NCBI GenBank assembly: GCA_001897855.1
Contig: MKUO01000001.1
Span: 62,001 to 126,000, forward strand
Source: Bacteroidetes bacterium 43-93
Lineage (GTDB): Bacteria; Bacteroidota; Bacteroidia; Chitinophagales; Chitinophagaceae
DNA length: 64,000 nucleotides
Reading direction: 5' to 3'
Below, piece after piece: positions 8,532-18,087 of the stretch. The position numbers and the translations under genes are program-made. The notes beneath the pieces were generated by a model. The model did no database searches. It was not told where the DNA came from and saw only the letters and a program-made list of their open reading frames with translations. Position 1 is the first letter of the stretch, and each line of letters begins with the position of its first letter.

Positions 8532-9710
8532 ATGAAAGAAGTGTATATAGTTTCTGCCGTACGTACGCCGATAGGTAGCTGGGGTGGAGCTCTGAAAGAT
8601 TTTTCTGCAACCAAGCTTGGTTCATTTGCCATTAAAGGGGCATTGGAACGTATTGGTCTGAATGCTGCTGAGGTAAATGAAGTTTTGATGGGTTGTGTAC
8701 TACAGGCAAATCTTGGGCAGGCACCTGCCCGCCAGGCAGCTCGTTTTGCGGGTATTCCTGATAATGTTCCTTGTACTACTGTTAACAAGGTATGTGCCAG
8801 TGGTATGAAGACTATTATGCAGGGTGCTCAATCCATTATGCTTGGGGATGCAGATGTTGTAGTTGCTGGTGGTATGGAAAGTATGAGCAATGTCCCTTTC
8901 TATAATGAGAATTTACGTTGGGGTAGCAAGTATGGGAATGTTACTTTGATAGATGGTTTGGCAAAAGATGGCCTTACTGATGTGTATCACAACTACGCAA
9001 TGGGTAATGCTGCAGAACTGTGTGCTAAAGAATGCAACATTGGCCGTGCAGAGCAGGATGCTTTTGCAATAGAAAGCTACAAACGCAGCCAGGCTGCTTG
9101 GAATGAAGGCAAGTTTGATAACGAAATAGTGACAGTAGAGATACCTTCTAAGAAAGGTGAGCCGGTTAAGTTTGCAAAAGACGAAGAACCATGGAACGTA
9201 AAATTTGAAAAGATACCTGATCTGCGTCCTGCTTTTATAAAAGATGGCACGGTAACAGCAGCTAATGCCAGCACTATGAATGATGGTGCGGCTGCGGTTG
9301 TATTAATGAGCAAAGAAAAAGCGGAAGCGCTGGGCATTAAACCATTGGCTAAGATCAAAGGTTATGCAGATGCAGAACAAGCTCCTGAATGGTTTACCAC
9401 TACACCATCTTTGGCAGTGCCTAAAGCAGTAGCTAAGGCCGGCTTGAAGATGGAGGATATTGAGTATGTAGAATTGAACGAAGCATTCAGCGTAGTAGGT
9501 ATCGTGAATACGCAAAAAATGAACCTGAAACCGGAACAGGTGAATGTGAATGGTGGTGCTGTATCTATTGGTCACCCATTAGGTGCCAGCGGTGCACGTA
9601 TCATTGTTACTTTGTTAAGTGTATTGAACCAGAAAGGTGCTAAATATGGTGCAGCTGGTATTTGCAACGGCGGAGGTGGCGCAAGCGCAGTAGTGCTGGA
9701 GCGAATCTAA
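8532..9710 (+). CDS. Acetyl-CoA C-acyltransferase (thiolase)
   Basis: This 392-residue protein is a full-length thiolase. The acyl-accepting Cys88 is in VNKVCASGMK, His is in NGGAVSIGHPLGASGAR, and the second catalytic Cys is in GICNGGGGAS. The enzyme interconverts two acetyl-CoA with acetoacetyl-CoA, or performs the last step of beta-oxidation. It is cytosolic and tetrameric in characterised relatives. The sequence looks like the biosynthetic/degradative AtoB group rather than FadA, but chain-length preference cannot be read. It stands alone between its own promoter and a strong terminator. Fatty-acid genes elsewhere in the window (acyl-CoA ligase, FadL-like porin, carboxylase) fit lipid metabolism. 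Confidence 0.93.
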   Translation: MKEVYIVSAVRTPIGSWGGALKDFSATKLGSFAIKGALERIGLNAAEVNEVLMGCVLQANLGQAPARQAARFAGIPDNVPCTTVNKVCASGMKTIMQGAQSIMLGDADVVVAGGMESMSNVPFYNENLRWGSKYGNVTLIDGLAKDGLTDVYHNYAMGNAAELCAKECNIGRAEQDAFAIESYKRSQAAWNEGKFDNEIVTVEIPSKKGEPVKFAKDEEPWNVKFEKIPDLRPAFIKDGTVTAANASTMNDGAAAVVLMSKEKAEALGIKPLAKIKGYADAEQAPEWFTTTPSLAVPKAVAKAGLKMEDIEYVELNEAFSVVGIVNTQKMNLKPEQVNVNGGAVSIGHPLGASGARIIVTLLSVLNQKGAKYGAAGICNGGGGASAVVLERI

Positions 9711-9733
9711 GGATAACTGACCGGATAATATTG

Positions 9734-9765
9734 ATAAGAAAAGCCGCGCAAGCGGCTTTTCTTAT
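9734..9765. terminator. Bidirectional terminator after thiolase and hybrid kinase
   Basis: A perfect 14-bp stem (ATAAGAAAAGCCGC with GCGGCTTTTCTTAT) has a GCAA tetraloop. It overlaps the stop codon of the convergent hybrid histidine kinase and can end transcription from both sides. Confidence 0.9.
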
Positions 9766-11543
9766 GCAGTAATAATTTGTTTTTCCAGCGCAGCTTTTTC
9801 CAGTTTATTATATAGCTCAGTCATGTTTACAGGCTTATATAGATAGTCGTCAAAACCGGTATCCAGTATTTCCTGCTGTTCGCTAATGGAGGCCGTAAAA
9901 GCGATGATATACACATTTGCCTTCAGTGGATCTTTAAGCGACCTTATTTTTTTAGTGGTTTCATATCCGTTCATCTCAGGCATATGCAGATCCATCAATA
10001 TTAGATCAAAATCATTATTGCAGTGGCTGTTATATGCTTCTTTGCCGTTTACGGCAAGGGTGGCGTTAATGTTTAATTTTTCCAGTTGTTTTTTGATCAG
10101 CAGGCGGTTAACATCATTATCCTCTGCCACCAATATTTTTAGGTTACTTAAATTCTTTCTGGTTGGAGTATCTTCCCTTTGATCGTTTTGCTTCGTTGCT
10201 ACAAGGTCAAATGTTATAGTGAAAGAGAACGTAGAGCCTTCTCCCGGAACACTTTCCAGGATTAGGGAGCTATTGAATAAACCTAATACTTGTCTAACAA
10301 TCGCAAGACCTAAACCGGTACCGCCGTATTTTCTTGTAGTATGAGATTCGGCCTGGGTAAACAGGTCAAATATAGAATCATGCTTGTCTGGCGAAATACC
10401 TATACCTGTATCTGCAACAGAAAATAATATCCTGACCTGCGATTGGTTTTTTTCGATATTTGATAAACGAACGATGACACTGCCATGCTCTGTAAATTTA
10501 ATGGCGTTACCAACAAGGTTATAGATGAGCTGCGATAACCTTGTGGGGTCACTCTTAATAGTAGTATGTTCAAGCACAGGATCTATTTCAAGTTTGAAGT
10601 CCAATTGCTTATCCCGCGCTTTTTTACCTAAGCCGATGCAAATATTTTGCATGAATTCATCAAGCCTGAAGTTCACATCTTCCAATACCAGCTTGTCAGA
10701 TTCCAGTTTATTGAAATCAAGGATATTATTTATAAGGGCGTGCAGATCTCTGGCAGATAACTGCAGGATCTTAAGATTCTCTTTTTGCCTTTCCTCAGGG
10801 TTATCCTCCAGTAATAGTTCCGAAATGCCTACAACAGAATTTAACGGAGTTCTTAACTCATGCGACATTGTAGACAAAAAATTAGATTTTGTCGCAGCCA
10901 ACTTATTGGCCTGGGTAATAGAATTTTCTAATTGATGGTTCAGCCTTTCTTTCTCAGCAATAGTTTCATTGAATGCGTTGTAAAACAAGTAGTGTACAGT
11001 GATAAGTGATATAAAATTCAGTATTGCCAGTATGATCAGGCCGGTTGATGCAAACTGAGAAGAAGATATCTGAATCGTATTATAATCGGCACCGTAAAAG
11101 AAAAAAGAAACTAAAACCGGCAACACGGCCAATACAGAATAAAATACTCCCCACCTTCCTCCTAAAGCATAAAAGCTTCCGAGGAGGATCATGAAAACAA
11201 ATTGCAGGTTTTGCAGGTTAACGCTATGTGCAAACAGGAAAATGCTCGTAGTTACGATCATGATCCCTATTATTACCATAACATGTGCAGCCGTCTTGTA
11301 GGCTTGTGGCTTGTATAATACAAGTTTGGTCAGTGCAACATAAAACATGCACGCAACAGCCGCCCTGGCTACCTGCCCATTTTGATGATAAGCTGCACCG
11401 ATTACAATAACAATAACCGTCTTCAATATCGAAAATAACAGCATCGCGTAGATGATGCGGATACGTGCCTTGCTGAGGTTGTCTTTTTCGGTATTAAGCG
11501 CTTTTCTGAGAGACCAGTTAAAAAATGGTAATGTACTATTCAT
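9762..11543 (-). CDS. Hybrid sensor histidine kinase/response regulator, membrane-bound
   Basis: This 593-residue protein has six hydrophobic segments in residues 31-190 with very short outside loops, so it probably senses a membrane or intracellular signal. A HisKA domain follows (phospho-acceptor His228 in STMSHELRTPLNS). The ATPase domain carries the N box (LIYNLVGNAIKFTEHG), DTGIGI and GGTGLGLAI. A C-terminal receiver domain has an acidic pair (AEDNDVNRLL) and phospho-Asp in LILMDLHMPEMNGYE. There is no output domain in the protein, so phosphate may pass to an Hpt protein or stay inside. No dedicated response regulator is adjacent. The divergent MerR gene may be unrelated. Confidence 0.92.
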   Translation of the reverse strand: MNSTLPFFNWSLRKALNTEKDNLSKARIRIIYAMLLFSILKTVIVIVIGAAYHQNGQVARAAVACMFYVALTKLVLYKPQAYKTAAHVMVIIGIMIVTTSIFLFAHSVNLQNLQFVFMILLGSFYALGGRWGVFYSVLAVLPVLVSFFFYGADYNTIQISSSQFASTGLIILAILNFISLITVHYLFYNAFNETIAEKERLNHQLENSITQANKLAATKSNFLSTMSHELRTPLNSVVGISELLLEDNPEERQKENLKILQLSARDLHALINNILDFNKLESDKLVLEDVNFRLDEFMQNICIGLGKKARDKQLDFKLEIDPVLEHTTIKSDPTRLSQLIYNLVGNAIKFTEHGSVIVRLSNIEKNQSQVRILFSVADTGIGISPDKHDSIFDLFTQAESHTTRKYGGTGLGLAIVRQVLGLFNSSLILESVPGEGSTFSFTITFDLVATKQNDQREDTPTRKNLSNLKILVAEDNDVNRLLIKKQLEKLNINATLAVNGKEAYNSHCNNDFDLILMDLHMPEMNGYETTKKIRSLKDPLKANVYIIAFTASISEQQEILDTGFDDYLYKPVNMTELYNKLEKAALEKQIITA

Positions 11544-11677
11544 GCCAATGATAACATAAAGCTATAATAAATTGTCGAATGTATAACCCGCTGTCAATAC
11601 AAATGAATAATAAATAATAAAGCCAACCATGAATGGCTGTGAAATTGTAAATTTAACCTGGATTAAACTGCTTTTTT

Positions 11678-12076
11678 ATGCTTATTGGTCACCTTTCTAA
11701 GTTATCAGGTTTTTCAAAAGATACCATACGCTTTTATGAAAAGATAGGCTTGATCTCGGTTCCAGGGCAGAGAAAGGTGAATACCTGTTATAAGGATTAC
11801 CCCAAGGAAACATTAGATAGATTACGGGTAATTAAAAAGTACAAAGCGCTCGGATTTACGTTAGAAGAGATTCGGGAATTATTAGTGCTTCAATCAATAA
11901 AAGTGCTGGATATCGCAAAGCTTATTGGTTTGATGGAGATTAAAATAACGGGCCTGGATGAGCAAATAGAAAAACTGCATGCTGCGCGCATGCAGTTAAA
12001 TAGGGAGAAGCAGGCGCTTTATGAAAAGCAAATAAGCCGCATAATAGAGCTTCCCGAAATGAGGCTTGCTGCTTAG
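11678..12076 (+). CDS. MerR family transcriptional regulator
   Basis: This 132-residue regulator begins with the winged helix-turn-helix of MerR proteins: MLIGHLSKLSGFSKDTIRFY, with the wing through VNTCYKDYPKETLDRL. A dimerising coiled coil occupies about residues 75-115. No cysteine cluster for metal binding is present, so it is not a classical metal sensor, and the ligand is unknown. MerR proteins bind within promoters with over-long spacers and untwist them. It is transcribed divergently from the hybrid kinase and its stop overlaps the convergent clpP by 4 nt. Confidence 0.88.
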   Translation: MLIGHLSKLSGFSKDTIRFYEKIGLISVPGQRKVNTCYKDYPKETLDRLRVIKKYKALGFTLEEIRELLVLQSIKVLDIAKLIGLMEIKITGLDEQIEKLHAARMQLNREKQALYEKQISRIIELPEMRLAA

Positions 12077-12648
12077 GCTGCTATCAGCTTATCTACTATT
12101 CCATAAGCAATAGCTTCGCTTGCATCCATCCAGTAATCTCTGTCGAAGTCTTTTTTGATCTTGTCGACGGGTTGGTTGCAATTATCTGCAAGTATTTGTG
12201 CAGCAATGTCTTTCGTTTTCATTATTTGCTGCGCATGGATCTCTATATCGGCATAGTTTCCCTGGAAGCCTCCCATAGATGGCTGATGTATCATCACTTC
12301 TGCACGTGGAAAAATATATCTGTGGCCCTTTTCCCCGCCTGATAAAAGAATGGAGCCCATAGATGCAGCAAACCCCATACAATAGGTATACACAGGCGCT
12401 TCAACATGCATCATAGTATCATACACAGCATAGCCGCTGGTAACTATACCTCCGGGGCTATTAATGTAAAAGTGTATGGGATCCTTTGATAAGGAGGACA
12501 GATAAACCATTTGTTCTACCAGTTCTTTAGCAGTGCTATCTTCCACAGCGCCCCATAGATATATTTTCCGCTGATCCAGTAGTTGTTTATGCAGCAGGGT
12601 ACCTACCCTGGTATTCACAAATTGTTCCGTTTCTTTTCTTATACTCAT
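12073..12648 (-). CDS. clpP: ATP-dependent Clp protease proteolytic subunit
   Basis: This 191-residue serine protease has the ClpP triad: Ser96 in GFAASMGSI, His121 in VMIHQPSMGG and Asp171 in FDRDYWMDASEA. The handle and substrate strands INSPGGIVTSGYAVYDTM and PVYTYCMGFA are intact. It forms the proteolytic barrel fed by ClpX or ClpA/C. The propeptide is absent, and family relatives of this length are common. No clpX is adjacent, so this may be a second ClpP paralogue rather than the main copy, which in many genomes sits next to tig and clpX. It converges on the MerR gene with a 4-nt overlap. Confidence 0.92.
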   Translation of the reverse strand: MSIRKETEQFVNTRVGTLLHKQLLDQRKIYLWGAVEDSTAKELVEQMVYLSSLSKDPIHFYINSPGGIVTSGYAVYDTMMHVEAPVYTYCMGFAASMGSILLSGGEKGHRYIFPRAEVMIHQPSMGGFQGNYADIEIHAQQIMKTKDIAAQILADNCNQPVDKIKKDFDRDYWMDASEAIAYGIVDKLIAA

Positions 12649-12697
12649 CTTTTTTAGGCAAGTATAAGGGGTGGAGTATACTCCATGGTTTACCTTT

Positions 12698-12985
12698 TCA
12701 GGTAGTTTTTTTTCTTAGCAAAAAGAATAGCCCCGAAAAGAAAGTGAAGAACACGAAGAAATATATAGCTGCCATTAACCAGTCTGCAGCTGTTGTCATT
12801 TTATTTTTAAACCCCGGCGATTCATCTACATAAATTAAAAATGTAGTGGTACCTAATGCGGCGGCAAAGAGCAGCAGCAGTGTCCCCCGGATATCCCGCC
12901 AATTATTGAATATGGCGCGCCCGGTATAGTATACGGCTAAACAAAAGGCGAATAGGACGCCCATAGCGATAAATAGGAATAACAT
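12698..12985 (-). CDS. Small hypothetical membrane protein
   Basis: This 95-residue protein has three predicted membrane helices (residues 2-22, 35-52 and 68-90). A charged turn, FNNWRDIRG, lies after the first and a Lys/Arg-rich tail, LRKKTT, ends the protein. I do not recognise the family. It lies between clpP and a GAF-histidine kinase on the same strand with gaps of about 42-49 nt, so it may be part of that transcript. Coding status is supported by consistent hydrophobic patterning and by the fit between neighbours. Confidence 0.6.
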   Translation of the reverse strand: MLFLFIAMGVLFAFCLAVYYTGRAIFNNWRDIRGTLLLLFAAALGTTTFLIYVDESPGFKNKMTTAADWLMAAIYFFVFFTFFSGLFFLLRKKTT

Positions 12986-13027
12986 AGTTGACGGTTTTAG
13001 TAATATAACGCATCAACAAGTTAAAAA

Positions 13028-14230
13028 TTATTTTGCTATGGTAAAATGAAATGTTGTTCCCTCGCCGACATTAGAACTAATGAGTATTTCCCCGCCCATT
13101 TTCTTTACAAGTCGTTTTACAGTTGCAAGCCCTATTCCATGTCCCAATGTATTGAAACGGTCGGTTCCTTTCAGTGTCGTATAGTCAGGTTCAAATATTC
13201 GCTCAAGCTCATCTTCTGCAATTCCTTTGCCATTGTCTGCTACCGAGAAGTGGTATTTATCTTTGTCTTCGAAAAAAGAAATGGTTACGAGGCCATGCGT
13301 TTTATCATTGTACCTTATTGCATTGGTCGTTAGATTAAGTAATATCTGTAACAAAGGGGCTTTGGATACGGATATTCTGCTATCGGGCCCATTGCTTATC
13401 AGTTCAAATTGTTCCGGCAACTGTACCATGCGCTTCAATTCAAGCATGAGTTTATCAAACGTAAATTCGCCGACGCCCGGAGAAAAATTAAGTGTTCTTG
13501 AGTATTGGAGGATATCGTCGATGAGCCGCTTGAGTTGCACCGCTGAATCACTCACGTATCTAATGATCTCCTGGTTTTCATGATTTAACTGATTATTATT
13601 GCTATGTAAAAGTAGCTCAGATAGCCCGATGATATTATTACAGGGCGATTTTAAATCATGCGCTACTACCTGTGCAAACTTTTCAAGTTCTTCATTTATT
13701 TCTTGCAAGGAAAAGCGGCTGAGGGCCAGCTCCCTGTTTTTCTTACGTAATTCTAATTGTGTCACTACTTGGTTGGCAAGTGCCTTTAGCGATTTCAGCT
13801 GGCTATCACTAAGCTGCCTTGGTTTGGTATCGATAACACACAGCGTGCCTAATGGGTTGCCATCTTCTGCTTTTAATGGTACACCTGCATAAAATATCAC
13901 ATGGGGTTCACCTGTTACCAACGGGTTATCCCGGAAGCGTTCATCTTCCTCAGAATTTGGCACCAGTAATATCTCATCTGCTTTATTTATTGCGTGGCCG
14001 CAAAATGTTATCTCCCGGGGTGTTTCCTGCGATAGCATTCCTACCTTCGATTTCAGCCACTGACGATCGGCATCTATAATGCTGATAGACGCGATTGGTG
14101 TTTGACATATTTCTGATGCCAGTATGGTAATATCGTCAAAGTCCTTCTCAGGTAATGTGTCCAATATCTGGTAAGAGTAAAGCGTGTTCAGGCGATCCTG
14201 CTCATTTTGCGGCATTGGCGCTGGTTGCAT
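13028..14230 (-). CDS. GAF-domain sensor histidine kinase, cytosolic
   Basis: This 400-residue protein has no membrane segment. The N-terminal GAF domain (residues 25-160) contains IASISIIDADRQWLKSKVG, ITFCGHAI and a typical GAF strand, GTLCVID. A short coiled coil leads to a HisKA domain (His191 in VVAHDLKSPCNNIIGLS), then an ATPase domain with LLNLTTNAIRYN, DNGKGIAEDE and GHGIGLATVKRLV. It should autophosphorylate in response to a soluble or redox/light-type signal bound by GAF. No response regulator is adjacent, so the partner is unknown. Related proteins in Bacteroidota are numerous and mostly orphans. Confidence 0.9.
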   Translation of the reverse strand: MQPAPMPQNEQDRLNTLYSYQILDTLPEKDFDDITILASEICQTPIASISIIDADRQWLKSKVGMLSQETPREITFCGHAINKADEILLVPNSEEDERFRDNPLVTGEPHVIFYAGVPLKAEDGNPLGTLCVIDTKPRQLSDSQLKSLKALANQVVTQLELRKKNRELALSRFSLQEINEELEKFAQVVAHDLKSPCNNIIGLSELLLHSNNNQLNHENQEIIRYVSDSAVQLKRLIDDILQYSRTLNFSPGVGEFTFDKLMLELKRMVQLPEQFELISNGPDSRISVSKAPLLQILLNLTTNAIRYNDKTHGLVTISFFEDKDKYHFSVADNGKGIAEDELERIFEPDYTTLKGTDRFNTLGHGIGLATVKRLVKKMGGEILISSNVGEGTTFHFTIAK

Positions 14231-14270
14231 ATTGTATGTTTGTTGTTATATAAAGATAAACGGAAGGATG

Positions 14271-15476
14271 TTATTTTTGCTGGTGCATGGCACGATAGAT
14301 GCCACTGCTAACAAAAGCCAGCAAAATTACCGTACTCAGCAACAGTGCTGTCCAAACAGGCCACCCCGGTACTGTCGGTAATGCCAGGTTCATTTCTTTT
14401 ACTTTTTCGCCGGCTATATATTGGGCGTACATCGCTAACCCCGCAGCAACTCCCTGTGTCAGGGCAACCAGTGGCAGAAACCTTCGAAACATAAATCTGC
14501 TCAGATAGCCAGGGCTATATCCCAATTGCAATAGCAGCGACAATGATTGTTGCGCTTTAGCAATTGTAAGTTCAATGAACAATATGAATACCAGAGTGCC
14601 TATCCCCATGATCAATATAGCCAGCAATCCGGTTGCGGATGTGATAGCATCTACCACCGAGCGTAGTTTGCTCCATTTCAATTGCTCACTGTTTGTAGTG
14701 TAGTCTCTTTCTTCCAGGAAGCGTACAAATGCAGCATCAGATGGATCCTTCACTTTTAAGATCAGTCTTGAAGGCGCTATTACCTGTCCACCCGCAAACC
14801 GGGTGTTTCCGTAGTCGATAAAGGATTGCGGTACTAATACAGAATTGATTCTGTCAGAAAAACCAACGATATGAGCATTGTATGTTTCGGTGTATGGGTC
14901 TCGCCCTATCTTCAGGTTAAAAGCCAATAGCTGAATTGTCTGAGGGGACAGTTGCGGAAGTCCCTGGCTTAGAGCAAATCCATAATTATATAGGTTCAGG
15001 AAATCAGAAGATAGAATAATGGGTACCTGCGCGTCCCCGGGTTCCCAGCTCCAGTTCACCGGCTGTTTATCAATAAAATTATCAGGTGCAGCTTCCAGGA
15101 ACATTTCTGTAGCAAAAGCTATATTCGTATTCAATGTAGCCCATACCGGGAATCTGTTCGATGTTAACATTCCTACATCCTGCACTTCAGGGGCGCCTTT
15201 CAATGCATCTATTTCCTTTGCAGTGAAAAAGGTTGCGCCTTTTTTGGCCATACTTTCATTAGTTACCGCCTTACCTATGGTCAAAAATGTGCTGCCCAGG
15301 CTGTCATTGCTTCCTTTGCCACTAAGTATCTCCTTAAAATTCCACCATACCATTACTGATAGCAGCAACAGGGTGGTGCCTACACATAATGCCAGCAATG
15401 AAACCCATAGCCTGTTATTGCTTTTTTGGCGTAGCAATAGTTTCCGTAGCAGTTTTTTTTGCGTAATCTGGCTCAC
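14271..15476 (-). CDS. FtsX-like ABC transporter permease
   Basis: This 401-residue membrane protein has one N-terminal helix (residues 25-47), a large extracytoplasmic domain (about 50-270) and three C-terminal helices. That is the layout of MacB/LolE/FtsX permeases. The 4-nt overlap with the ATPase gene upstream shows that the two form one transporter. This class usually drives mechanotransmission or lipoprotein/peptide export rather than import. The periplasmic domain has no recognisable substrate motif. A single permease implies a homodimer. It lies downstream of the ATPase, which begins at 16117. Confidence 0.85.
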   Translation of the reverse strand: MSQITQKKLLRKLLLRQKSNNRLWVSLLALCVGTTLLLLSVMVWWNFKEILSGKGSNDSLGSTFLTIGKAVTNESMAKKGATFFTAKEIDALKGAPEVQDVGMLTSNRFPVWATLNTNIAFATEMFLEAAPDNFIDKQPVNWSWEPGDAQVPIILSSDFLNLYNYGFALSQGLPQLSPQTIQLLAFNLKIGRDPYTETYNAHIVGFSDRINSVLVPQSFIDYGNTRFAGGQVIAPSRLILKVKDPSDAAFVRFLEERDYTTNSEQLKWSKLRSVVDAITSATGLLAILIMGIGTLVFILFIELTIAKAQQSLSLLLQLGYSPGYLSRFMFRRFLPLVALTQGVAAGLAMYAQYIAGEKVKEMNLALPTVPGWPVWTALLLSTVILLAFVSSGIYRAMHQQK

Positions 15477-16117
15477 AATAACAATTTTCGGGTGTAGTTA
15501 AAGAAATCATTGTCTTCCAGGTCGGCAAGTATTAGCCCCGCATTGTTTGTTTCCGTCACTTCTCTTATCAACGCCACTGCTTTCTTTATATTGGCATGAT
15601 CCAGGTGGCTAAAGGGTTCATCCATCAATAACCATTCAAATGGTTGCAGCAAAGCCCGGATGATGGCCACGCGTTGTTGCTCACCATAAGACAAAGTTCT
15701 GGCAAGGCTGTCTCTTTTATGGCCGATGCCCAATCTTTCCATCCATTTTTCTGCTTCATGTTCGGTAATGGTATTGGTTAGTCTGCGTTTCACTTCCAGG
15801 TTTTCCCATGCTGTCAGTTCAGGAAATAATCTCATGTCCTGGAATATAATACTTAGATAAGAAGCTCTTAACTGCGACAGTTGCTCCGGCCTGATGGCCG
15901 TCATATTATATGCGCTCCAGTGTATTTTGCCTTCGTAATCGTTACGCAATCCATACAGCAGATGCATAAGCGTAGTTTTACCTGTGCCGGAAGGCGCCTG
16001 TATAAATACTTTTTCTCCGGGGTTAATGACAATGTCCTGGTTCCATATCCAGGAATTGTATTCATTTATTTTATCCTTCAGCGGTATGGGTACCACATGC
16101 TCAATGCCTAATTGCAT
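15473..16117 (-). CDS. ABC transporter ATP-binding protein
   Basis: This 214-residue ATPase carries Walker A (APSGTGKTTL), the Q-loop (IIFQDMRLFPEL), the signature LSYGEQQR, Walker B (WLLMDEPFSHLD) and a switch region near ILADLEDND. The switch His is not clearly present after Walker B, where NNAGLILADLE replaces the usual TH/SH. This may affect hydrolysis and deserves a check. It overlaps the FtsX-like permease by 4 nt and is transcribed first. Size and order match LolD/MacB-type exporters. Confidence 0.88.
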   Translation of the reverse strand: MQLGIEHVVPIPLKDKINEYNSWIWNQDIVINPGEKVFIQAPSGTGKTTLMHLLYGLRNDYEGKIHWSAYNMTAIRPEQLSQLRASYLSIIFQDMRLFPELTAWENLEVKRRLTNTITEHEAEKWMERLGIGHKRDSLARTLSYGEQQRVAIIRALLQPFEWLLMDEPFSHLDHANIKKAVALIREVTETNNAGLILADLEDNDFFNYTRKLLL

Positions 16118-16305
16118 ATAAGGGGTTTTCCTCTATTTAACAGGTACAAATATTCAATTTATAAATCCTAAAATCCTAATGACAGGGTAAACTGTTTTAT
16201 TGAATTCCACATCCTTGGATAGTTTTCCACGGTTGCCTTGCAGCTTTAACTTATTGTATTAATTAGATGTGAAACAAGAACTGGTTTATTTTCTTAAATT
16301 TAGAT

Positions 16306-18075
16306 ATGATATCACGACTTTTTGATATTGTCGAAAAACGCTACCGCGAAGAGCCGGAAGCTGTTATGCTTGCCGGTAAAGAAAACGGCCAATACCGCAC
16401 TTATAGTTGCAGAGATGTCTGGGAAACCGCACAAAAGCTCTGTGGTGGATTATTGTCTCTCGGTATAGCCAACCAGGATCCCAGTCCGGAAAAGCTGGAG
16501 AAAATAGCCCTGATAGCCCCCAACCGACCCGAATGGATCATTACAGATGTGGCTGTCCAACTTACCGGTGCCGTGCTTACTCCGTTATATCCCACCATCA
16601 GCCCGCATGATATGGTATATGTGCTCAATGAAGCACAGGTAAAAATAATATTTATAGCAGGAGAGGAATTATTTGAACGCTTCAGAGATGCTTTTAAGGA
16701 GATCCCAAGCCTCCAATACATATTCTCGTTTGATGAGGTGAATGGCGTGACGAATTGGAAGGAGCTTATCAATAAAAATTTACAACCCGATTCCAGCGTA
16801 GTAAATGGTATTCATCCTGAAACGCTGGCCACTATTATTTACACATCTGGTACTACCGGCAATCCTAAAGGGGTGATGCTGAGCCATCATAATATCGTTA
16901 GCAATGTAGAAAGCTGCATGTGCGAATTCTGGTTTGCAACAAAGGGCGAACGTACACTTAGCTTCCTTCCACTTAACCATATTTTTGAACGCACTGTTAC
17001 CTATATATATCTAAACGCAGGCGTGTCTGTATATTATGCAGAAAGCATGGATACTATTGGAGCGAACCTGAAGGAGGTTAAACCAATTGTATTTACAACA
17101 GTTCCCCGACTGCTGGAAAAAGTGTACGAACGTATCTACGCAACCGGCTTGGAACAGAAGGGAATTAAAAAAGCTCTGTTCTTCTGGGCATTAAATCTTG
17201 GATTTAAGTTCGATAATATTAATCACGGAAGTCTTTGGTATCGTATTCAATTGGCAATTGCAAACGCGCTTGTCTTTAAAAAATGGAGGGATGCCCTTGG
17301 TGGCAATGTAAAAGCTATAGTAACGGGTGCTGCTGCCTGCCAGGTAAGATTGATACGGGTGTTTACAGCGGCCAAACTGGTAATAATGGAAGGCTATGGC
17401 CTTACCGAGACTTCCCCTGTAATATCTGTAAACAAATTTGTGAGTGAGGACCGCAGAGTAGGTACTATAGGGCCTGTGATAAAGGATGTGCAGGTAAAGC
17501 TTGCAGAGGATGGTGAGATATTATGTAAAGGCCCTAATATAATGATGGGCTATTACAAAAATCCTGAGATGACGGCGGAGGCTATAAAGGATGGCTGGTT
17601 CTACACCGGTGATATTGGGGAATGGGTAGAAGGTCGTTTCCTGAAAATCACAGATCGCAAGAAGGAAATTTTTAAAACAGCAGGTGGTAAGTATGTAGCG
17701 CCGCAGGTTGTGGAAAATAAGATGAAAGAAAGTGTATTCATCGAGCAGATGATGGTCATCGGTGCCGGGCGAAAATTTGTCAGCGCTTTGATAGTGCCCG
17801 CGTTTAATTATGTTCGTAAATACTTGCAGGATCATGGAACCACACCTCCAGCGTCAAACGAAGAGCTGGTAAAGATGCCTGAAGTGCAGCAACTGATACA
17901 AAAGCAGATAGATAAATACAATCCGCTTTTCAGCCACCCGGAACAGATAAAGAAGTTCGATCTGTTACCTAATGAATGGACTATTGACGCCGGGGAGTTA
18001 ACCCCTACCATAAAGGTAAAGCGGAAGGTGATTGAGCAGAGATACAGCGGTATTATTGATGCAATGTATGCTTAA
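16306..18075 (+). CDS. AMP-forming long-chain fatty-acid--CoA ligase
   Basis: This 589-residue adenylate-forming enzyme carries the P-loop (TIIYTSGTTGNPKGVMLSHH), the A5-like motif (MEGYGLTETSPVIS), YTGDIGEW, and the conserved hinge TDRKKEIFKTAGGKYVAPQ with the downstream Lys region (PTIKVKRKVI). It activates long-chain fatty acids to acyl-AMP and then acyl-CoA. Length and motifs match the FadD15/FAA-type group, which includes membrane-associated enzymes. It stands divergent from the ABC gene. The 188-nt gap upstream shows no strong promoter match. A small secreted protein begins 12 nt after its stop. Confidence 0.92.
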   Translation: MISRLFDIVEKRYREEPEAVMLAGKENGQYRTYSCRDVWETAQKLCGGLLSLGIANQDPSPEKLEKIALIAPNRPEWIITDVAVQLTGAVLTPLYPTISPHDMVYVLNEAQVKIIFIAGEELFERFRDAFKEIPSLQYIFSFDEVNGVTNWKELINKNLQPDSSVVNGIHPETLATIIYTSGTTGNPKGVMLSHHNIVSNVESCMCEFWFATKGERTLSFLPLNHIFERTVTYIYLNAGVSVYYAESMDTIGANLKEVKPIVFTTVPRLLEKVYERIYATGLEQKGIKKALFFWALNLGFKFDNINHGSLWYRIQLAIANALVFKKWRDALGGNVKAIVTGAAACQVRLIRVFTAAKLVIMEGYGLTETSPVISVNKFVSEDRRVGTIGPVIKDVQVKLAEDGEILCKGPNIMMGYYKNPEMTAEAIKDGWFYTGDIGEWVEGRFLKITDRKKEIFKTAGGKYVAPQVVENKMKESVFIEQMMVIGAGRKFVSALIVPAFNYVRKYLQDHGTTPPASNEELVKMPEVQQLIQKQIDKYNPLFSHPEQIKKFDLLPNEWTIDAGELTPTIKVKRKVIEQRYSGIIDAMYA

Positions 18076-18087
18076 TAATTGACGGCA

